Numbered from the stretch's first letter, positions 16,701-26,366 are shown. The stretch: 64,000 bases of DNA from Paraburkholderia sp. D15 (GCF_029910215.1 NZ_CP110395.1:2108001-2172000); one strand, 5' to 3'. Made by a program: numbers and translations. The notes: a model not told the origin generated them from the letters alone.

Positions 16701-16721
16701 AAGACCTTGAAACAAGGCCTT
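16701..16721 (-). terminator. Intrinsic terminator-like hairpin after pta
   Basis: AAGACCTTG (16701-16709) and CAAGGCCTT (16713-16721) pair with one mismatch around a 3-base loop. Read on the minus strand the hairpin is followed by TTTTGG, so it fits the end of the tau-xsc-pta transcript. It lies between the converging cobT-like and pta genes. Confidence 0.5.
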
Positions 16722-16743
16722 CTAGCGAACGATCGAGAATCGA

Positions 16744-17847
16744 TCAGACGCCGGACGATGTCGCCGCATGCGTGTCGCGATGCGCGCTGGTGTGCGGGCT
16801 GTCATGCGCGCTGTCGTGTGCATGCACCGCCTGCGCCTGCACCGCCGTCACGGCGATCACGTAGTAGATATCGTCCGCGTCGCAACCCCGCGACAGATCG
16901 TTCGCCGGTTTGCGCAAACCTTGCAGCAGCGGCCCGATCGCCTTCGCGCGACCGATCCGCTCCGCGAGCTTGTAGCCGATGTTGCCCGCTTCCAGACTCG
17001 GAAACACCAGCACATTCGCGTGTCCCTCGATCTGCGAATGCTTGACCTTGCGCAGCGCGATTTCGGAGACGATCGCGGCGTCGAGCTGCACGTCGCCGTC
17101 GATCATCAGATGCGGGCGGCGTTGCTGCACGAGATGCGTGGCATCGACCACCTTGTCGACCGCCGCGTGATGCGCGCTGCCGCTGGTCGAAAACGACAGC
17201 ATCGCCACGCGCGGTTCGTCCATCAGCAGGCTGCGCGCGCTGTCGGCCGCCGCGATCGCGATCTCGGCGAGTTGCGCGGCGTCGGGTTCGACCACCAGCG
17301 CGCAGTCGGAGAAGATCAGGCCGCCCTTCATCGTGTGGAACGGCTCGCAGAGCATCATCAGGAAGAAGCTCGACACCAGCTTGAACGACGGCGCGATGCC
17401 GATCACCTGCAACGCGGTGCGCACCACGTCGGCGCTCGTGTGGACCGCGCCGGAGACGGAACCGTCCGCGTCGCCGAGATGCACCATCAGGTTCGCGAAG
17501 CACAGCGGCTTGACGACTTCCTCGCGGGCCAGCTCGAGCGTCATGCCCTTGCTGGCGCGCAGCGCGACCAGTTCGTCGGCGTAACGCGCGAGACGGGTCG
17601 AAGCAACCGGATCGGACGGGTCGGACGGGGCAAGCGGATCGATCAGCGCCATGCCGGTCAGATCGATGTCGAATTGCGCGGCGGCGTCGCGAATGCGCGC
17701 GGCGTCACCCACCAGCAGAATTCGCGCGACGCCTTCGCGGCTCGCGCGCTGCGCGGCCCGCAGCACGCGCTCGTCTTCGGCCTCGCTCAGGACGATGCGC
17801 ATCGGCGCGCTACGCGCCTGATCGATGATGCGGTGAATGGCTTTCAT
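16744..17847 (-). CDS. pta: Phosphate acetyltransferase
   Basis: A 367-residue enzyme of the short Pta form. It transfers the acetyl group of acetyl phosphate to CoA, completing the route from sulfoacetaldehyde. Recognisable blocks are IVLSEAEDERVLRAAQRA, the VVKPLCFANLMVHLGDADG region, VSGAVHTSADVVRTALQVIG, LMLSFSTSGSAHH and FPSLEAGNIGYKLAERIG. The ATG at 17847 begins exactly at the family's N-terminus; a TTG further upstream is less likely. It follows xsc in the same direction with a hairpin between. An unusual histidine-rich tail (HAHDSAHDSPHTSAHRDTH) extends the C-terminus and may bind metal. Confidence 0.92.
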   Translation of the reverse strand: MKAIHRIIDQARSAPMRIVLSEAEDERVLRAAQRASREGVARILLVGDAARIRDAAAQFDIDLTGMALIDPLAPSDPSDPVASTRLARYADELVALRASKGMTLELAREEVVKPLCFANLMVHLGDADGSVSGAVHTSADVVRTALQVIGIAPSFKLVSSFFLMMLCEPFHTMKGGLIFSDCALVVEPDAAQLAEIAIAAADSARSLLMDEPRVAMLSFSTSGSAHHAAVDKVVDATHLVQQRRPHLMIDGDVQLDAAIVSEIALRKVKHSQIEGHANVLVFPSLEAGNIGYKLAERIGRAKAIGPLLQGLRKPANDLSRGCDADDIYYVIAVTAVQAQAVHAHDSAHDSPHTSAHRDTHAATSSGV

Positions 17848-17886
17848 GACAATGCCCGGTGGCGAGAACCGCAAGCTACGGAAAGA

Positions 17887-17918
17887 GGGCGCCGCGAACG
17901 AAATGGTTCGCGGCGCCC
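17887..17918 (-). promoter_or_regulatory. Perfect 13-bp stem-loop between xsc and pta
   Basis: GGGCGCCGCGAAC (17887-17899) pairs perfectly with GTTCGCGGCGCCC (17906-17918) around a 6-base loop. On the minus strand it stands after the xsc stop and before the pta start, followed by a weakly T-rich TCTTTCC. It could protect xsc mRNA or partly terminate, making Xsc more abundant than Pta. Confidence 0.6.
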
Positions 17919-17949
17919 CCGGCGCTTCATCACAGCACGCGCATCGCGC

Positions 17950-19782
17950 TCACACGTAGTCCTTGTACTTGTCGAGCATGCGCACGGGCTTGGACAACGC
18001 GTCGCGGCGGAACGGATCGCCGAGTTCGCGGGTGCACATGATCTCGATGATCGTGGTCTTGCCGTGATTCATCTGCAGATCGATCGCACGCTTCAGGGCC
18101 GGGCCGACGTCTTCGAGCCGGTCCACCACGATGCCCTCGGCGCCCATCGCCTTCGCGATCGCCGCGAAGCTCTGGTTGTCGAGCTCGCCGGCGACGAAAC
18201 GACGGTTGTAGAAGTCCACCTGGTTCTTCTTCTCCGCGCCCCACTGACGGTTATGGAACACCACGGCCGTGACCGGAATGTTGTGGCGCACGCAGGTCAT
18301 GGTCTCCATCATGCTCATGCCCCACGCGCCGTCGCCCGCATACGAAATGGCCGGACGGTGCGGCGCGGCCACCTTCGCGCCGATGATGGTCGGGAACGCG
18401 TAGCCGCAATTGCCCCAGCTCATCGCCGCGAAGAAGCTGCGCGGCTTGTTGAAGCGCAGATAGCTGTTCGACACCGAGTTGATGTTGCCGATATCGGTCG
18501 AGACCATCACGTCTTCCGGCATCGCCTTTTCCAGTTCGCGCAGCACCTGACGCGGATGCAGATAAGTGCCGCCGTTCGGCGTGCGTTCCTGCTTCTGTTC
18601 CTCGATCATGTCGAGGCTGTACGGATCGCGCTCGTGGGTCCATTCGTCGAGCTCTTTCTCCCATGCGGCTTTTTCCGCGGCGATCTGGCCGGCGCGTTCG
18701 TCGCGCGTGGCGTCGCAGGCGATCTTGCGATCGGCGAGGCGCTGGGTCAGCGCAATGGCGGCCGCTTTCGCGTCGCCGCAGATGCCGACCGAGATCTTCT
18801 TCACGAGGCCGAGCATCTTGTGATCCGCGTCGATCTGGATGATCTTCGCGTTGCCTGGCCAGTAGTCCATGCCGTGCTGCGGCAGCGTGCCGAACGGTCC
18901 GAGCCGCGAACCGAGCGCGATCACCACGTCGGCGCGCGACAGCAGTTTCATCGCGGCTTTCGAGCCTTGATAGCCGAGCGGCCCGCACCACAGCGGATGA
19001 TTCGCGGGGAACGAGTCGTTGTGCAGGTAGCTGTTGACCACCGGCGCGCCGAGCCGCTCGGCGAGCGCCTTGCATTCCTCGACGGCGTCCGCCATCACCA
19101 CGCCGCCGCCCGAGATGATCACCGGGAATTTAGCCTGCGCCAGCAGTTCGGCGGCTTCGTCAAGACGCTGGTCGCCGCCCGCGCCGCGATCGAGCCGCTG
19201 CGGTTGCGGAATCTCGACCTTCACCTGACCGTAGAAATAGTCACGCGGAATGTTCAGTTGCGTCGGGCCCATTTCGGCCATCGCGCGGTCGAAGCAGCGG
19301 CCGGTGAATTCGGCCATCCGCGCCGGATGCGTGACGTGGCCCTGGTATTTGGTGAATTCCTGGAACATCGGCAGTTGTTTGGCTTCCTGGAAACCGCCCA
19401 GGCCGATGCCCATGGTGCCGGCTTCCGGCGTCACGATCACCACCGGGCTATGCGCCCAGTAAGCGGCCGCGATCGCCGTCACGCAGTTGCTGATGCCGGG
19501 CCCGTTCTGGCCGATCACCACGCCGTGACGGCCCGACACGCGCGAATAGCCGTCGGCCATGTGACCGGCGCCTTGTTCGTGCACCACGGGAATCAGACGA
19601 ATGCCGGCCGGCGCGAAGATGTCCATCGCGTCCATGAAGGCGGAACCCATGATGCCGAACATGTCGGTCACGCCGTTGGCGGCCAGCGTTTCGACGAAGG
19701 CCTCGGACGGCGTCATGGCTTGCGGGCCGCTGGCGCGCTGGTCGGCGCTGGTTTCACGCGGGGAAGGATTCTGCTCGCTCAT
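17950..19782 (-). CDS. xsc: Sulfoacetaldehyde acetyltransferase
   Basis: A 610-residue thiamine-diphosphate enzyme that turns sulfoacetaldehyde and phosphate into acetyl phosphate and sulfite, the desulfonation step of C2-sulfonate breakdown. The activating glutamate lies in VVHEQGAGHMADGYSR, and the cofactor motif GDGAWGMSMMETMTCV with NRQWGAEKKNQ is in the C-terminal domain. The IMGSAFMDAMDIF region is characteristic of Xsc rather than of acetolactate synthases. About 20 residues precede the core. It lies between tauC and pta on the same strand, with possible own promoter elements in the 148-base gap upstream. Confidence 0.95.
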   Translation of the reverse strand: MSEQNPSPRETSADQRASGPQAMTPSEAFVETLAANGVTDMFGIMGSAFMDAMDIFAPAGIRLIPVVHEQGAGHMADGYSRVSGRHGVVIGQNGPGISNCVTAIAAAYWAHSPVVIVTPEAGTMGIGLGGFQEAKQLPMFQEFTKYQGHVTHPARMAEFTGRCFDRAMAEMGPTQLNIPRDYFYGQVKVEIPQPQRLDRGAGGDQRLDEAAELLAQAKFPVIISGGGVVMADAVEECKALAERLGAPVVNSYLHNDSFPANHPLWCGPLGYQGSKAAMKLLSRADVVIALGSRLGPFGTLPQHGMDYWPGNAKIIQIDADHKMLGLVKKISVGICGDAKAAAIALTQRLADRKIACDATRDERAGQIAAEKAAWEKELDEWTHERDPYSLDMIEEQKQERTPNGGTYLHPRQVLRELEKAMPEDVMVSTDIGNINSVSNSYLRFNKPRSFFAAMSWGNCGYAFPTIIGAKVAAPHRPAISYAGDGAWGMSMMETMTCVRHNIPVTAVVFHNRQWGAEKKNQVDFYNRRFVAGELDNQSFAAIAKAMGAEGIVVDRLEDVGPALKRAIDLQMNHGKTTIIEIMCTRELGDPFRRDALSKPVRMLDKYKDYV

Positions 19783-19811
19783 GGGGGTGTCTCCAGCTCT
19801 TTAAGATAAAT

Positions 19812-19836
19812 GGAACGAAAAGTACCGAAAAATGCC
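19812..19836 (-). promoter_or_regulatory. GTACC-type operator candidate A upstream of xsc
   Basis: The 10-mer AGTACCGAAA (19821-19830), within GGAACGAAAAGTACC, lies 39 bases before the xsc ATG. The identical 10-mer occurs upstream of sauS (30818-30827). The location and GTACC core fit an operator for one of the IclR regulators in the cluster. Confidence 0.5.
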
Positions 19837-19892
19837 TGGTGCTAAAAATGTAGGTGACGCGTTTCGGAGCGTCAACGGGAAAGTCAGTAAGT

Positions 19893-19917
19893 GGAACGTT
19901 TTGTACCAAAACGTTCC
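19893..19917 (-). promoter_or_regulatory. Palindromic operator candidate B upstream of xsc
   Basis: GGAACGTTTTG (19893-19903) and CAAAACGTTCC (19907-19917) form a perfect 11-bp inverted repeat around TAC, placing a GTACC core in the centre. Size and symmetry match IclR-family operators. It lies about 110 bases upstream of xsc, just after the tauC gene end, and suggests independent control of xsc-pta. Confidence 0.6.
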
Positions 19918-19930
19918 GATATGCGGTTCG

Positions 19931-20890
19931 TCAGACGCGACCCTTCCACGGCACCAGCACGCGTTCGAGGTAGCGCATCAGCAGATCGAAACAGAGCGCG
20001 AAGAAGCCGATCACGATGATCCCCATGATCACGACGTCGCTCGCCAGGAACTCGGCCGCGTTGAGCACCATGAAGCCGAGGCCGCGCGTGGAGGCGACCA
20101 TTTCGGCGGCCACCAGCGTGGTCCAGCCGACGCCGATGCCGATCCGCATGCCGGTGAAGATCTCCGGCAACGCCGACTTCAGGATCACGTACAGCACGAC
20201 CTGGGTGCGCGAGGCGCCCATCGAGTACGCGGCGTGAATCTGTTCGATCGACACCGAGCGCACCCCGGCGCGCGCCGCGATCGCGAGCGGCGCGAAGATC
20301 GCGAGATAGATCAGCAGGATTTTCGAAAACTCGCCGATGCCGAACCAGATGATGATCAAGGGCAGATACGCGAGCGGCGGCAGCGGCCGGTAGAACTCGA
20401 TCGGTGGATCGAACGCGCCGCGCGCGAAGCGCGACACGCCCATCATCACGCCGACCGGAATCGCGGTCACGCAGGCGAGCGCGAAGGCGCCGAACACGCG
20501 CATCAGGCTGATCGCCGTATGTTCGGCGAGCGTCGAATTGGCGAAACCGTCGGTGGCCACCGACAGGAATTTCGCGTACACCGCTTGCGGCGACGGCAGG
20601 AACAGCGGCTTGATCCAGTGCAGGTTGGTCGCCGCGAACCACAGTGCGATGAAGGCCGCCACGGTAATCAGGCTGGTGGCCGCGCTGCTGCCCTGGCCGG
20701 GTACGCCGAAGGTGTCGCCGGGGCGGGCGGGTTTCTTGGCCAGCACGCGGTGTTTGCGGCCGGGCCGGCGTGGCGGTTCGAGCGACGTATTGCTGTCCAT
20801 GGGCGCGGCCTCGCGGGGCAGCACGGCCTCGCCCGCCTGCGTCACTGAGGCGGTGGGGGCGGTGGCGGGATGGGCTTTGGAACTAAACAT
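19931..20890 (-). CDS. tauC: Taurine-type ABC transporter permease
   Basis: A 319-residue permease of the TauC/SsuC type. A proline- and arginine-rich cytoplasmic N-terminus of about 70 residues precedes six membrane segments. The EAA-loop region reads [39 protein letters not shown]. It overlaps tauB by eight bases, and xsc follows on the same strand. It forms the channel for sulfonate import with TauA and TauB. Confidence 0.9.
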   Translation of the reverse strand: MFSSKAHPATAPTASVTQAGEAVLPREAAPMDSNTSLEPPRRPGRKHRVLAKKPARPGDTFGVPGQGSSAATSLITVAAFIALWFAATNLHWIKPLFLPSPQAVYAKFLSVATDGFANSTLAEHTAISLMRVFGAFALACVTAIPVGVMMGVSRFARGAFDPPIEFYRPLPPLAYLPLIIIWFGIGEFSKILLIYLAIFAPLAIAARAGVRSVSIEQIHAAYSMGASRTQVVLYVILKSALPEIFTGMRIGIGVGWTTLVAAEMVASTRGLGFMVLNAAEFLASDVVIMGIIVIGFFALCFDLLMRYLERVLVPWKGRV

Positions 20891-21698
20891 GCGCGACTCC
20901 GGCTTCGGCGCCGTGCAGTTTCTCGTCGCCGTAAATGATGTTGAGGACGCGTTCGCGCATGGCGATGAAGTCGGGACTCGATTTGATCGCCCGCGCGTCG
21001 CGCGTGTCGAGAAAGCGGCGGTTGAAATCCAGCTCGTAGGTGTGGGTGATGCGGCCCGGCCGCGGCGACATCACGATCAGGCGGCTCGCCAGAAACAGCG
21101 CCTCCTCGACGCTGTGCGTGATGAAGAAGAACATCTTATTGGTCTTCTTCCAGACGTCGAGCAGCAGTTCCTGAATCGTTTCGCGGGTCAGCGCGTCGAG
21201 CGCGGCCATCGGTTCGTCCATCAGCAGCATCGCCGGGTCGCAGGTCAGCGCGCGGGCAATCCCGACGCGTTGCTGCATGCCGCCCGAGAGCTGATAGATC
21301 ATGTGCTTGTGGAAGTCCTGCAAGCCGACCAGGGCGAGGTTGCGTGCCGCGATGTCGCGCCGCTGCGCGCGCGGCACGCCTTGCAGCTTGAGACCGAATT
21401 CGGCGTTATCGAGCACGTTCAGCCATGGCAGCAGTGCATGCTTCTGGAACACCACGCCGCGGTCCGCGCCGGGTCCGGCGATCGGTTCGCCGCCGAGCAG
21501 CAGCTCGCCCTGGGTCGGCGCGATGAAGCCGGCCATCAGCGAGAGCAGGGTGGTCTTGCCGCAGCCCGAAGCGCCGAGCGCCACCACGAAGTCGCCGGAG
21601 CGGATGCTCAGGTTGATGTCGTCGAGCGCCTGCACGGTCTGGCCCGGCCGCCGCCCTGGGAACGTCACGCTGACGTTCCGGATTGTCATGTTTTCCAT
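20883..21698 (-). CDS. tauB: Taurine-type ABC transporter ATP-binding protein
   Basis: A 271-residue ATPase: Walker [11 protein letters not shown]-loop [10 protein letters not shown], signature [15 protein letters not shown], Walker [14 protein letters not shown] and H-loop [12 protein letters not shown]. The HSVEEA and [10 protein letters not shown] forms are typical of the nitrate/sulfonate/taurine group. The ATG at 21698 follows AGGAGG with a short four-base spacing; an in-frame ATG nine bases later is an alternative with a longer spacing. A longer open frame extending into tauA is an artefact. Confidence 0.92.
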   Translation of the reverse strand: MENMTIRNVSVTFPGRRPGQTVQALDDINLSIRSGDFVVALGASGCGKTTLLSLMAGFIAPTQGELLLGGEPIAGPGADRGVVFQKHALLPWLNVLDNAEFGLKLQGVPRAQRRDIAARNLALVGLQDFHKHMIYQLSGGMQQRVGIARALTCDPAMLLMDEPMAALDALTRETIQELLLDVWKKTNKMFFFITHSVEEALFLASRLIVMSPRPGRITHTYELDFNRRFLDTRDARAIKSSPDFIAMRERVLNIIYGDEKLHGAEAGVAHV

Positions 21699-21787
21699 CT
21701 TGCCTCCTGATTCCGATGCGTGCGGTACGCGGGGAAATGCGTGAATGGGGTCGATGCCGCGACTCGCGCCGCCGCGGGCAACCGCCA

Positions 21788-22852
21788 TCATTTGAGCTTC
21801 GCGGCCGCCTCCGCATAAGCCGGCGTGACGAACTTCGAGTAATCGGGCAGCACCGTGCCGATCTGCTTCTGGCTCTTCAGGAATTCCGAGGTGTCCTTCA
21901 GCGCGAGCGCCGCGCGGCTCGACGCGCCGCCGCCGAGCCATTGCGCGGACGCCTGTTCCTGCAGGCTCGGGAACGCGTACAGCGACAACGAGTCGGGCAC
22001 GTCGGCGGGCGTGCCGCCGATCATCTTCGCGATCGCCGCCGCCTGCGGCGAACCCGCGTTCCATTGCGACGGATTGCTGCGGTATTGCTGATCGGCATCG
22101 GCGATCGCCTTCACGAGCTTCGCCATGAAGTCCTTGTGCGCCTCGCCCCATTGGCGGTCCACCGCGATCCCGTCGAAGGTCGGCTTGCCGAGTTTCGACA
22201 GGTCGCCCGACGTGATCAGCACCTTGCCGCTTTTCTTCAGTTCGGCGAGCGCGGGGTTCCACACATAGGCCGCGTCGATGTCGCCGCGCTCCCATGCCGC
22301 GACGATCTGGTTCGGCTGCATGTTCAGGATCTTCACGCTGGACGGATCGATGCCCCAGTGCTGCAGCGCGAACATCGTGTGATAGTGGGTCGTCGACACG
22401 AACGGCACGCCGATCGTCTTGCCCTTCAGATCGGCGGGTTTCGTGATGCCGGCGCCGTTGCGCACCACCATCGCCTCGGCCTGGTTGATGTTGTCGAGAA
22501 TCCAGAAGAGCTGCAGATCGAGCCCCTGGCTGACCGCCGCCGCGAGCGGGCTCGAACCGATCACGCCGACCTTGACGTCGCCGGACGCGAGCGCGGTGGC
22601 GACCTTCGCGCCCGATTCGAATTGCCGCCAGTTGATCTTGTAGCCGGTGGCCTTTTCGATCGACCCGTTGGCGATGCCGACCACCCATGGGTCGACGATC
22701 TGCTGGTACGCGATGGTGATTTCCTTGTCGCTGTCCTGGGCATGGCTGGGCGTGGCCGCCAGGCTTGTCGCGAGCACGCACATCAAGGACAGCGCGGCAC
22801 GTGCCGCGCGCTGGAACCAGGGCCTGGAGGTCGAGTTTTTATGGCGTTTCAT
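21788..22852 (-). CDS. tauA: Taurine ABC transporter substrate-binding protein
   Basis: A 354-residue periplasmic protein with a signal peptide (residues 1-38, cleavage near PSHAQ). The mature protein begins [21 protein letters not shown] and contains [23 protein letters not shown] and [17 protein letters not shown], matching TauA-type binders. It is the first gene of the tauABC-xsc-pta series on the minus strand and diverges from tauR with 222 bases between them. Confidence 0.93.
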   Translation of the reverse strand: MKRHKNSTSRPWFQRAARAALSLMCVLATSLAATPSHAQDSDKEITIAYQQIVDPWVVGIANGSIEKATGYKINWRQFESGAKVATALASGDVKVGVIGSSPLAAAVSQGLDLQLFWILDNINQAEAMVVRNGAGITKPADLKGKTIGVPFVSTTHYHTMFALQHWGIDPSSVKILNMQPNQIVAAWERGDIDAAYVWNPALAELKKSGKVLITSGDLSKLGKPTFDGIAVDRQWGEAHKDFMAKLVKAIADADQQYRSNPSQWNAGSPQAAAIAKMIGGTPADVPDSLSLYAFPSLQEQASAQWLGGGASSRAALALKDTSEFLKSQKQIGTVLPDYSKFVTPAYAEAAAKLK

Positions 22853-23042
22853 AATAGGTCTCTGAGCAGGTTGAGAAGGCGGGTAGCGGGTACGGCCGGT
22901 GCTTGTCCCAATCGCGTTCGATGGGGTGAGTCGAGTATCGTCAGTAAAAAATGGTGCGAGTTAGTGCCAGACGGCGGCGATCGTTGAGTCCACATTCGCC
23001 GTTGGCTGGCCCACGAGCAGTCCACGAATCACGATCCATCAC

Positions 23043-23057
23043 CGGTCCACGACCGGT
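23043..23057. promoter_or_regulatory. Inverted repeat in front of tauR
   Basis: CCGGTC and GACCGG flank CAC just upstream of the tauR ribosome site. Three GTCCAC hexamers (22988, 23020, 23045) lie in the same 60 bases. They could be TauR binding elements controlling tauA and tauR, but the motif is short and GC-rich, so chance is possible. Confidence 0.35.
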
Positions 23058-23074
23058 TCACCCGAGGAGGAAGC

Positions 23075-24604
23075 ATGTCCAGCCGTACCGCGACGGCCCT
23101 GTGGACGCAGCGTTTTCAGCGTCCGGGCGACTCGACCATGAGCCTGCAAGGGCAGATCCGCCGCATGCTGGTGGCCGCGATTCTCGACGGCCAGCTGGCG
23201 CCGCGGACCGCGCTGCCGTCGAGCCGCGAACTGGCCGATCAATTGAGCGTCGCGCGCAATACGGTGGTGCTGGCCTATCAGCAGCTGGTGGAAGAGGGCT
23301 ATCTGATCTCGCGCGAACGCAGCGGCCACTTCGTCAATCCGGCGATGCTGGAAGGGCGGCACGGCTTCGCGGCGGGCCAGAGCGCCGCGCCGCAGGAAGA
23401 TGCCGCCACGCACGCGCGCCCCGACTGGGCGCAGCGCGTGCAGCGGCCGCCGTCGGCGCAGCGCAACATCGTCAAGCCGGGTAACTGGCAGAACTACGAT
23501 TACCCGTTTATCTACGGACAATTCGATCAGACGCTGTTCCCCACCAACGACTGGCGCGAGTGCTGCATGAAGGCGCTCTCCGTGATGGAGATCCGCAACT
23601 GGGCGCCGGACCTGATCGGCCGCGACGACGACACGCTGATCGAGCAGATCCGCACCCGCGTGCTGCCGCGCCGTGGCGTATTCGCGATGCCGGAGGAGAT
23701 CGTGATCACGATCGGGTGTCAGCAGGCGCTGTATCTGATTGCGGATCTGCTGGTGCGCGAGCGCACCACGGTGGGTTTCGAGAATCCCGGCTATCCGGAC
23801 GCGCGCAACATCTTCGAGAACCGCAACGCGCGGCTCGTGCCCCTGCCGGTGGATGCGGGCGGCGTGCGTCCGGTCGAGGATGCGGCGCGCCTCGCGCAAT
23901 GCGACTACGTGTACGTGACGCCGAGCCACCAGTGTCCGACCACGGCCACCATGCCGATCGAGCGCCGTCACGCGTTGCTGGAACTCGCGCAGCAGCACGA
24001 TTTCGTGCTGATCGAAGACGACTACGAGAGCGAGAACAATTTTTCGGGCGCGCCGCATCCGGCGTTGAAGAGCCTGGATAGCGCCGATCGCGTGATCTAT
24101 ATCGGCAGCCTGTCGAAGACGTTCGCGCCGGGTCTGCGGCTCGGCTATATCGTCGGACCACGCGAACTGGTGCGTGAATTGCGCGCGTTGCGGCGGCTGA
24201 TGGTGCGGCACCCGGCCGCATATATCCAGCGTGCGTTCGCGACTTTTCTATCGCTGGGTCATCACGATGCGCTGCTGCGCCGGCTGGCGTTTGCATACCG
24301 CGAGCGCGCGCTGGCGCTGATGGCCGCGCTCGATGCCTATCTGCCCGAAGCCCGCTATCTGCCGGTGACAGGCGGGGCGTCGTGCTGGGTGGAACTGCCG
24401 GCATGGCTCGACACGGAACGTCTCGCCGCCGATGCCGAAGCGCACGGCATCCTGATCGAACTCGGGGAGGTGTTCTTCATGGACGGCACGGAGCGCAAGC
24501 CCTGCTTCCGGATGGGGTTCTCGGCGATCAGGCTCGAGCGGATCGACGAGGGCGTGAGGCTGCTGGCGGGGCTGGTGCGCCGGCAGCAGCCGGCCGGGAG
24601 TTGA
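23075..24604 (+). CDS. tauR: TauR-type MocR regulator (GntR helix-turn-helix fused to aminotransferase)
   Basis: A 509-residue MocR-family activator. A GntR winged helix occupies about residues 20-90 (GQIRRMLVAAILDGQLAPRTALPSSRELADQLSVARNTVVLAYQ); a class-I aminotransferase-like domain follows with the PLP lysine in YIGSLSKTFAPGLRLGY (Lys348) and the DDYESE region intact. TauR proteins sense taurine as a PLP aldimine and activate tau genes. Divergence from tauA and a strong GAGGAGG site support the assignment. GabR or PdxR-like paralogues look similar, so the symbol rests on context. Confidence 0.85.
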   Translation: MSSRTATALWTQRFQRPGDSTMSLQGQIRRMLVAAILDGQLAPRTALPSSRELADQLSVARNTVVLAYQQLVEEGYLISRERSGHFVNPAMLEGRHGFAAGQSAAPQEDAATHARPDWAQRVQRPPSAQRNIVKPGNWQNYDYPFIYGQFDQTLFPTNDWRECCMKALSVMEIRNWAPDLIGRDDDTLIEQIRTRVLPRRGVFAMPEEIVITIGCQQALYLIADLLVRERTTVGFENPGYPDARNIFENRNARLVPLPVDAGGVRPVEDAARLAQCDYVYVTPSHQCPTTATMPIERRHALLELAQQHDFVLIEDDYESENNFSGAPHPALKSLDSADRVIYIGSLSKTFAPGLRLGYIVGPRELVRELRALRRLMVRHPAAYIQRAFATFLSLGHHDALLRRLAFAYRERALALMAALDAYLPEARYLPVTGGASCWVELPAWLDTERLAADAEAHGILIELGEVFFMDGTERKPCFRMGFSAIRLERIDEGVRLLAGLVRRQQPAGS

Positions 24605-24655
24605 GGGCGCAACGCGCGATGTCGTGGCGGCCGCGAGGCGCTGGCGGCCGCTCCC

Positions 24656-25408
24656 TCAGAACGTCTTCGCGAGTTCTCGTGCCGCTTCCTGAAGACGCGG
24701 CACGAAGTCGAGCGCCCGCGACAGCGGCGCACGCGACACCGGCGCATGTACCGCGATCGCCGCGATACAGGTGCCGTTTTCATCGACCACCGGCGCCGCC
24801 ACGCACACGATGCCCGCGAGGAACTCTTCGTTGTCGATCGCGATGCGCTTGTGCGCGGTGCGATCGAGTTCCGCTTCGAGCAACTCGGGATCGGTGATGG
24901 TGTTCTGCGTGAAGCGTTCGAGCTTCAACGCGCGCACCAGCGCCGCACGCTGGTCGCGCGGCAGCATCGAGAGCAATAGCTTGCCGCTCGCACTGCAATA
25001 GGCCGGCACGCGTGAGCCGGGCTTGAGGTCGAGGCGCAGCGGCCACGGCGCTTCCATCCGGTCCAGATACAGCACCTCGGTTTCGTGCAGCATCGTCAGA
25101 TTGCAGGTCTCGCCGAGGTCCGCCACCAGCCGCGCGAGGATCGCGTGGCGCAGCCGCCGCGGGCCCGAATGCATGACCACGCCCAACGCGAGTTGCGCGA
25201 GGCGCGGCCCGATCACATAGCCGTTCTTCTGGCCCGGCTCCCGGATCACGAGGCCGCCCGCTTCGAGCGAGGCCAGCATGCGATGCAGCGAGGCCTTGGG
25301 CAGCGCGACGTCCTGCGCGATATCGGCGAGCGACACCGGGCCGTCGGTGTTCACGAGGTGTTCGAGCAATGCGAACGCGCGCAGCGTCGGAGTATCCGCC
25401 TTGGTCAT
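24656..25408 (-). CDS. IclR-family regulator, candidate controller of sulfonate genes
   Basis: A 250-residue IclR regulator. The winged helix is at about residues 5-65 (AFALLEHLVNTDGPVSLADIAQDVALPKASLHRML), and the effector domain contains RVPAYCSASGKLLLSML and AIDNEEFLAGIVCVAAPV. The ATG at 25408 begins at the family's N-terminus. It converges on tauR and stands downstream of the IseR-like gene on the same strand with a 112-base gap. It may be the regulator acting on xsc-pta, which has IclR-like palindromes but no dedicated regulator next to it. Confidence 0.85.
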   Translation of the reverse strand: MTKADTPTLRAFALLEHLVNTDGPVSLADIAQDVALPKASLHRMLASLEAGGLVIREPGQKNGYVIGPRLAQLALGVVMHSGPRRLRHAILARLVADLGETCNLTMLHETEVLYLDRMEAPWPLRLDLKPGSRVPAYCSASGKLLLSMLPRDQRAALVRALKLERFTQNTITDPELLEAELDRTAHKRIAIDNEEFLAGIVCVAAPVVDENGTCIAAIAVHAPVSRAPLSRALDFVPRLQEAARELAKTF

Positions 25409-25520
25409 GCCTGCCGTTCCGGAAAATGGGTCGGCGTCATTGTACAGCGCGGGTTTCGGGCTCTTATCGGGGTCCTGGCCGGTGCCATGACGCGAGCCGT
25501 TGGACCGCGCGGCGGAACGT

Positions 25521-26366
25521 TCAGCGCCCATGATGCGCGGCCTCCGTCGTCGTCGGCATCATCGAAACGGACAGCAGCGGCGTGAGTTGCTGCGCCGCTT
25601 CCTTCAGGCGCGGCACGGTCTTCAGCAGATCGCCGAGACTCGCGCGCGCGGTGGGCGCATGAATCGCCAGCGCGGCCAGCACATGCGTGCCGCTCGTGTC
25701 GCGCACCGGCACGGCGACCGCCACCATCCCCCGCACCAGTTCCTCGTTGTCGATGCCGACGCCGCGCACCGACAGCCGGTCCAGTTCGGCCTCCAGCAGA
25801 TTCATCTCGGTCAGCGTGCTCTGCGTCTTGCGTTCGAGCGTGAGCCGCGCCAGCACCTGACGGCGTTCGACCGCCGGCATCTGCGACAGGAACAGCTTGC
25901 CGCTCGCGGTGCAGTGCAGCGGCACGCGCGTGCCGGGCTGCAGATGCAGACGCAGCGGCTCGGTGGTTTCCACGCGCTCCAGATACAGCACCGTGTCGCG
26001 ATCGAGCGCGGTCAGGTTGCAGGTCTCGCCGAGCGCGTCCACCAGCGAGCGCAGCAGCGACCGGCATGCACGGCCGAAGGTGTTGTTGGCGAGCGTGGTC
26101 AGCGCGAGTTGCGCCGCCTTCGGCCCCAGGGCGATGCCGCGATCGGCGCCGCGCGAATCCGGCAGATGCGTGACATAGCCCTGCGCCTCGAGCGATTCGA
26201 TCAGACGCATCAGCGTGGCCTTGGGAATGTGCAGGCGCAGCGAGAGTTGCGACAGCGAAGAGGGTTGGCCGGCGGCGGCCAGTTGTTCGAGAACCGCGAG
26301 CGCGCGCAGCGAGCGTGAATCGTCGGCGAGCGTTTCATTGCGTGGGGACGGGCGCGGTGCCTGCAT
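25521..26366 (-). CDS. iseR: IclR-family regulator divergent from isethionate dehydrogenase gene
   Basis: A 281-residue IclR regulator: ALAVLEQLAAAGQPSSLSQLSLRLHIPKATLMRLIESLE forms the winged helix, TRVPLHCTASGKLFLSQM and GIDNEELVRGMVAVAVPV the ligand domain. It diverges from the GMC oxidoreductase gene across 275 bases. In Cupriavidus necator the isethionate genes iseJ and iseU are associated with a regulator of this kind, so it is named by context. The ATG at 26366 matches the family start; an upstream extension would be arginine-rich and implausible. Confidence 0.78.
   Translation of the reverse strand: MQAPRPSPRNETLADDSRSLRALAVLEQLAAAGQPSSLSQLSLRLHIPKATLMRLIESLEAQGYVTHLPDSRGADRGIALGPKAAQLALTTLANNTFGRACRSLLRSLVDALGETCNLTALDRDTVLYLERVETTEPLRLHLQPGTRVPLHCTASGKLFLSQMPAVERRQVLARLTLERKTQSTLTEMNLLEAELDRLSVRGVGIDNEELVRGMVAVAVPVRDTSGTHVLAALAIHAPTARASLGDLLKTVPRLKEAAQQLTPLLSVSMMPTTTEAAHHGR

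Noticed and set aside
17950..19782. Acetolactate synthase as identity of the ThDP enzyme
   Set aside because: The IMGSAFMDAMDIF region, the neighbouring pta and the tau, ise and sau genes fit Xsc; no acetolactate synthase small subunit is present.
16768..19809. A 1013-codon open frame on the plus strand, antisense to pta and xsc
   Set aside because: It is arginine/histidine-rich, matches no family and runs exactly opposite two well-supported enzymes; in GC-rich DNA such antisense frames are common.
20883..22781. A 632-codon frame that would fuse TauB to an upstream protein
   Set aside because: The upstream part is an off-frame reading of tauA. The ATG at 21698 with AGGAGG in front starts the complete ATPase.
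22961..22970. Possible TauR half-site TTAGTGCCAG in the tauA-tauR spacer
   Set aside because: Only one weak copy was seen and I could not find the second repeat expected for a TauR binding region, so it was not listed as a feature.
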